Shown piece after piece: positions 48,721-52,936 of a stretch of DNA of 52,936 nt. Both the position numbers and the translations under genes were made by a program. Each line of letters begins with the position of its first letter. Position 1 is the stretch's first letter. Below the pieces are notes generated by a model, which saw only the letters and a program-made list of their open reading frames with translations, searched no databases and had not been told where the DNA came from. Source of the DNA: Oppiella nova (Eukaryota > Arthropoda > Arachnida > Sarcoptiformes > Oppiidae); assembly GCA_905397405.1 (NCBI GenBank), contig CAJPVJ010000048.1, positions 1-52,936 of the forward strand, read 5' to 3'.

Positions 48721-49744
48721 ATTGTATGTTAAGCTTAAATAAAATGATCCGATAATCCATTCAAAACTCTGTTCAAAACAATTTTCAAAAATATTCTAAG
48801 AAAACATTGTTCACAATAAATATTTTCAACTTTTTTCTTCACTTAAACTCTATCACATGAAGTGCTACTAAAGTAATGTATTATTACTACTGTCTAACTA
48901 TAAACTATATACTTTTCATTCAATGCTAATAAACTTTATATCCAATTAAAAGTTTATCAACAATTAAATTGTTTGCCATTTGTTTAAATGACACATTAAT
49001 TATTAACCTCGAGATATATAAAAAATAACAATACCTAATATATGAATACAATTAATTTGAAATATTCATATCATATTCTACATTGATGAATCTACAATTT
49101 TCATTGTATTAATTGAGAGTTAAACCAAGTTTTGAGAACTTAAACATCTGTACAAATATATTACAGTGCAGTATATAATTACACAACTTATACAAACGAG
49201 TGATTAGTTTAGAAAATAGACATTAAGTTACGAAATTGTATGTTAAGCTTAAATAAAATGATCCGATAATCCATTCAAAACTCTGTTCAAAACAATTTTC
49301 AAAAATATTCTAAGAAAACATTGTTCACAATAAATATTTTCAACTTTTTTCTTCACTTAAACTCTATCACATGAAGTGCTACTAAAGTAATGTATTATTA
49401 CTACTGTCTAACTATAAACTATATACTTTTTATTCAATGCTAATAAACTTTATATCCAATTAAAAGTTTATCAACAATTAAATTGTTTGCCATTTGTTTA
49501 AATGACACATTAATTACTAACCTCGAGATATATAAAAAAATAACAATACCTAATATATGAATACAATTAATTTGAAATATTCATATCATATTCTACATGA
49601 ATCTACAATTTTCATTATATTAATTGAGAGTTAAACCAAGTTTTGAGAACTTAAACATCTGTACAAATATATTACAGTGCAGTATATAATTACACAACTT
49701 ATACAAACGAGTGATTAGTTTAGAAAATAGACATTAAGTTACGA
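48721..49744 (+). repeat. tandem duplication, period 514 bp
   Basis: Copies 48721-49234 and 49235-49744 are direct neighbours and about 99% identical, with a few substitutions and small indels. The unit is AT-rich and has no ORF. It lies between the LIM/Rap-GAP/BTB gene and PRPF39. Confidence 0.92.
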
Positions 49745-50053
49745 CAAAAACGATAAATATTTTGTTTATTCTCATTCATTGCGAGTTTTCGTGTAAAAAA
49801 CTATTACCAAAAGTGAATATTAATAATAAAAATTTCATTCACAGAATCATAAGTTGTATTTAAATATTTATCATTCTTTATAACTGTTTTAAAAGGTGTT
49901 CAATTGATTGAACTGCGAAACAGGTGTGAAACACATACCTACATATGATATATATTAAGTTTATTTATGTTTTGTATTTTCCGTAACTTTCTTTAATTAA
50001 AGTTATATAGAATTGAGCTAAAAGTGTTAGTTTAAATTTTGTTTACCATTAAG

Positions 50054-52177
50054 ATGTCATCAATAAAAACAGGTACAAAAAGACAATTAGCTTTTTAGTT
50101 TATTAATATTATGTGTACTTTAAGTGATTACTGGATCTAATGATAATCGCAAAGAATGGGATCGTTTGTGGCAAATAGTCAACACTAATCCGACAGATTT
50201 TGTGAGTTGGACTCTACTATTGCAGTCCTGCAAACATATGGTAAACCCATTCATTCTCACTGAATGAGGAATTACTAAATTATTTCTGTTATGTGTTACA
50301 GAATAGTATTGAATCAATTAGAGAGGTATACAATGCCTTTCTCTCTCATTATCCTTACTGTTATGTCTATTGGAAAAAGTTTGTTGAATTTGAGTTACAA
50401 ATGTCTAATGAGAGCAATGCCTTCGATGTACTCGAGAGAGCTGTCACTTCATTCCCAATTAGTATTGATATCTGGATTTATTTCATTCAACAATTAATTC
50501 ACTTGAATAAAAAAGACAACGAAATTATAGTGTTGTTTGAAAGAGCTATCAAATTGTGTGGCAATAACTATAACTCTGGCGACTTGTGGTCACTTTATGT
50601 GAATTGGTTGAGAACACGACAGGACTTGTCTGAAGTGACATTCCTTTATGATAGACTCCTTGAGATACCTGTGAACAGTTTGTGCCAACACTTTGATGAC
50701 TTTATGTCATTTGTGAACCAAAATAATCCCATTTGTATCCTCACTACAAAGGAATACAATCGCTATAATAGCAAGTATATGGATCTCATTAATAACAATA
50801 ACATAAATTCTGAGACCAATGAATTCAAGAAAACACAAGAAAATAGCTCTCATTTGAATGGAAAGAATTTAGAGGTTAGCACACATTTCTAATCAATATT
50901 TGTATAATATGTTTAAAACATTTTAATAATAAATTTGTGTGAATCAGGAAAGCGATACCAAAATAGTATTTATTCGGCAAATGATAATCAATGAAAGAAA
51001 ACTCATTTTTAAGTCAACACTGAAGGAGATGGAGGAGAGAAGATATTTTGAGGACAATATTAAAAGACCATACTTTCACGTCAACCCTTTAGATATAACA
51101 CAATTGGATAATTGGACCAAATATCTGAATTGGGAGATCAGCCGTAATAATGACTGTAATGTTATTCTGTTGTTTGAGAGATGTATGGTTTCTTGTGCTC
51201 TTTATGAGTTCATGTGGGTTCGGGTCAGTCACTGAAATAATTAAACTAATAAACACTATTTTGAGATTATATTATTGTCTTTAGTACTCAAACTACTTGA
51301 TTGACAAAAGATATGAAATGATGAGAACCGGCAAAGAATTCTTTGAAAATTTTGATATCAATGCCATCAGAAGTGTGTTCCGAAGGGCCACTCAAATACA
51401 TATGAAAAAGTCATTTAAAATCCATAACCTTTGGGCACTTTTTGAAGAACGCGAAGGTTTGATAATTTATAATTTACATTATAGTTAATTGTGTACTTAA
51501 TGTGTAGTTAATTATTTCAAATTCATTTCATATGATTAGGTAATTTCGACGAAGCGCTCAAGATTTTAGATAAATTTCAACTGGACAATCCATATCTGAT
51601 TGAATCAATTTTGTCTAAAATTCATTTATACCACAGAAGAGGAGACGTGAATCAAGTGAAAGACTTATTCCAGACATCAATTGACAAATTCAAAGAGTAT
51701 CCTAAACTTTGTGCCCATTTGTCCATCAGATTCAGTCGTTTTCTATTCAAAGTACTCAAAGACACGGAATCGGCTGTCGATGTGCTTAACAGTGCTCTCA
51801 AAACGGATCCAAACAATTATATCATTTATTTGCGATTAATTGATATCGAGTACCAAAAGCGTGATATAAATTCAACCAAAATTGAGCACTTGTTCGACAA
51901 TTTGATTGCAAGCACTCAATCACTAGCTCTCAAGATATCAATGACTCAAAGAAAGCTTGAATTCATGCAAGACTTTGGTTTCGATTGTGAAAAGTAAGTT
52001 ATTTTTATCACAATTTTTTTGAAGTTTTTGTCAAAGTTTTATTCAAATTATGTAAATCTATTTAAATTCAGAATTCAGTCGACGATCACTAGAATCCAGG
52101 ATTTGATGCATGGATTTCATGTGACACAAGACACCAAAAACGATAATTTTAAACGATTTAAAGCAAACCGTTATTAA
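50054..52177 (+). CDS. PRPF39: PRPF39, U1 snRNP-associated splicing factor
   Basis: Seven exons, 50054-50072, 50125-50240, 50302-50874, 50948-51223, 51285-51456, 51540-51993 and 52072-52177, give 571 residues (human 669). Prp39 is a HAT-repeat protein that, as a homodimer in animals, helps U1 snRNP recognise 5' splice sites. HAT landmarks run through the protein: FVSWTLLLQ, HYPYCYVYWKK, DIWIYFIQQL, LWSLYVNWL. The strongly conserved centre IKRPYFHVNPLD and LLFERCMVSCALYEFMWVR match the family closely, followed by LWALFEEREG and MTQRKLEFMQDFG. The C-terminus is short and lacks the Pro/Tyr-rich tail of vertebrates. The start is a short first exon (MSSIKT) chosen by phase; it is the least certain border. 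Codon use is more AT-rich than in YIPF5 or SMG9. Confidence 0.92.
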
Positions 52178-52252
52178 ATTATATAAACTAATGAACGAAT
52201 TTGTATTATTTATGTCTCATATTTGAAATATTAAAATGTAAATATTTTTAAA

Positions 52253-52258
52253 AATAAA
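52253..52258 (+). terminator. candidate polyadenylation signal for PRPF39
   Basis: AATAAA about 75 bp after the PRPF39 stop codon, in AT-rich DNA. Confidence 0.5.
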
Positions 52259-52936
52259 TCTTTGAGTTTATTAAAATAGATAAAAAAGAATTTTAATTTC
52301 AACTTTTATGATAATTGAATTGAATACATGGGAATTATGACCAGCTCATATTTTTGTTGCTTATCTCACAGGACATACTGAATAAAATTATTCATAATTA
52401 CAACAAAAATTATCTCATATGTTTTGTTATCAATGTTTAAACAAACAAGTTTATAAGTCTGGATTTTTTAATATAAAAAATTATAATATTTTCCATTAAA
52501 AGTTTCGTAAATTGCTTTCTGAAATCGTATTCATGACTTGTAAGTGTACTAACAAATGGTAAAATAAGTTTACACAGAAACCAAACATACATACAGTAAG
52601 TATAATAATGTTTTGACAATTCTATGCATAGTCTATATTCCATGTCTTCAAAGTAAAAGTCAATCCTAAGTCGAGGGGAGTTTAGGTTTATTTTAAGGAC
52701 TGAACTATTTATAGATGAAATCCAAAAGCAAAGTCATTATCACTTTTATGCACAACTTTCTAACATATGATTGACTCGATTGATATTCAGTTCAGTTAGC
52801 AATTGATGAGCAAATGTTGAGATTGTATGCAATCCTATCATTAGAGATCTAATGTCACAACTAATGGGTAATCAAACGCGTGATATTCCCAATCATTTGG
52901 TATAACTGTCTTTCAATTCATTGATAACTCATTTAT
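52259..52936. other. AT-rich tail without recognised features
   Basis: The last 680 bp hold no credible ORF, RNA gene or repeat on either strand. Confidence 0.6.

Larger units (their letters stand above)
47907..50053. other. intergenic region with CT-rich leader side
   Basis: About 2.1 kb between two divergently oriented genes. The part near 48100-48330 is strongly CT-rich on the plus strand, hence GA-rich in the sense of the LIM/Rap-GAP/BTB gene, and may hold its promoter. Then come a GA tract and a 514-bp tandem duplication. No coding exon is seen. Confidence 0.6.

Noticed and set aside
48721-49744. The 514-bp direct repeats considered as terminal repeats of an element
   Set aside because: The copies abut with nothing between them, have no typical ends or target duplication and no coding content, so a tandem duplication explains them.

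Overview
The window looks like nuclear DNA of an arthropod, most likely a mite. It is AT-rich, has many short introns (mostly 50-500 bp) with GT-AG borders, and carries long (GA)n/(CT)n tracts. Seven protein-coding genes can be modelled with confidence, all of animal families. The mite assignment rests on gene style and protein resemblance, not on a search. I found no tRNA, rRNA, CRISPR array, bacterial operon or recognisable retroelement.

Layout. 1-890: GA-rich leader and an orphan first-exon-like ORF (699-890), followed by 4.5 kb of AT-rich DNA. 5373-6368 (+): TMEM179-family four-pass membrane protein. 6870-19589 (+): complete unc79 gene in 20 exons, including a 15-nt microexon; the product is a huge scaffold of the NALCN sodium-leak channel complex. 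19590-25413: non-coding, with microsatellites and one possible alternative first exon. 25414-33834 (+): Shroom, an actomyosin regulator with a C-terminal ASD2 domain; a 576-bp tandem duplication covers two of its exons. 33835-40049: AT-rich intergenic DNA. 40050-40799 (-): YIPF5. 41788-43072 (+): SMG9. YIPF5 and SMG9 are divergent and the promoter between them is duplicated in tandem; one copy carries a 122-bp perfect palindrome flanked by TA. 43493-47906 (-): a nine-exon gene whose single reading frame joins a LIM domain, a Rap-GAP domain and a BTB-BACK module of the arthropod serine-enriched (gprs) type. 50054-52177 (+): PRPF39, a U1 snRNP splicing factor.

The genes do not form one pathway. 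UNC79 is neuronal excitability; Shroom and the Rap-GAP protein both bear on adhesion and cytoskeleton; SMG9 and PRPF39 are RNA factors; YIPF5 acts in ER-Golgi traffic.

The most unusual items are the LIM/Rap-GAP/BTB-BACK fusion, the duplicated divergent promoter with its palindromic insertion, the duplicated Shroom exons, and the UNC79 microexon. Four direct tandem duplications (periods 128, 433, 514 and 576 bp, about 97-100% identical) in 53 kb are either recent local duplications or haplotypes collapsed into series by the assembler. Exon borders were placed by eye from splice consensus, phase and remembered family sequence, and all totals keep frame.
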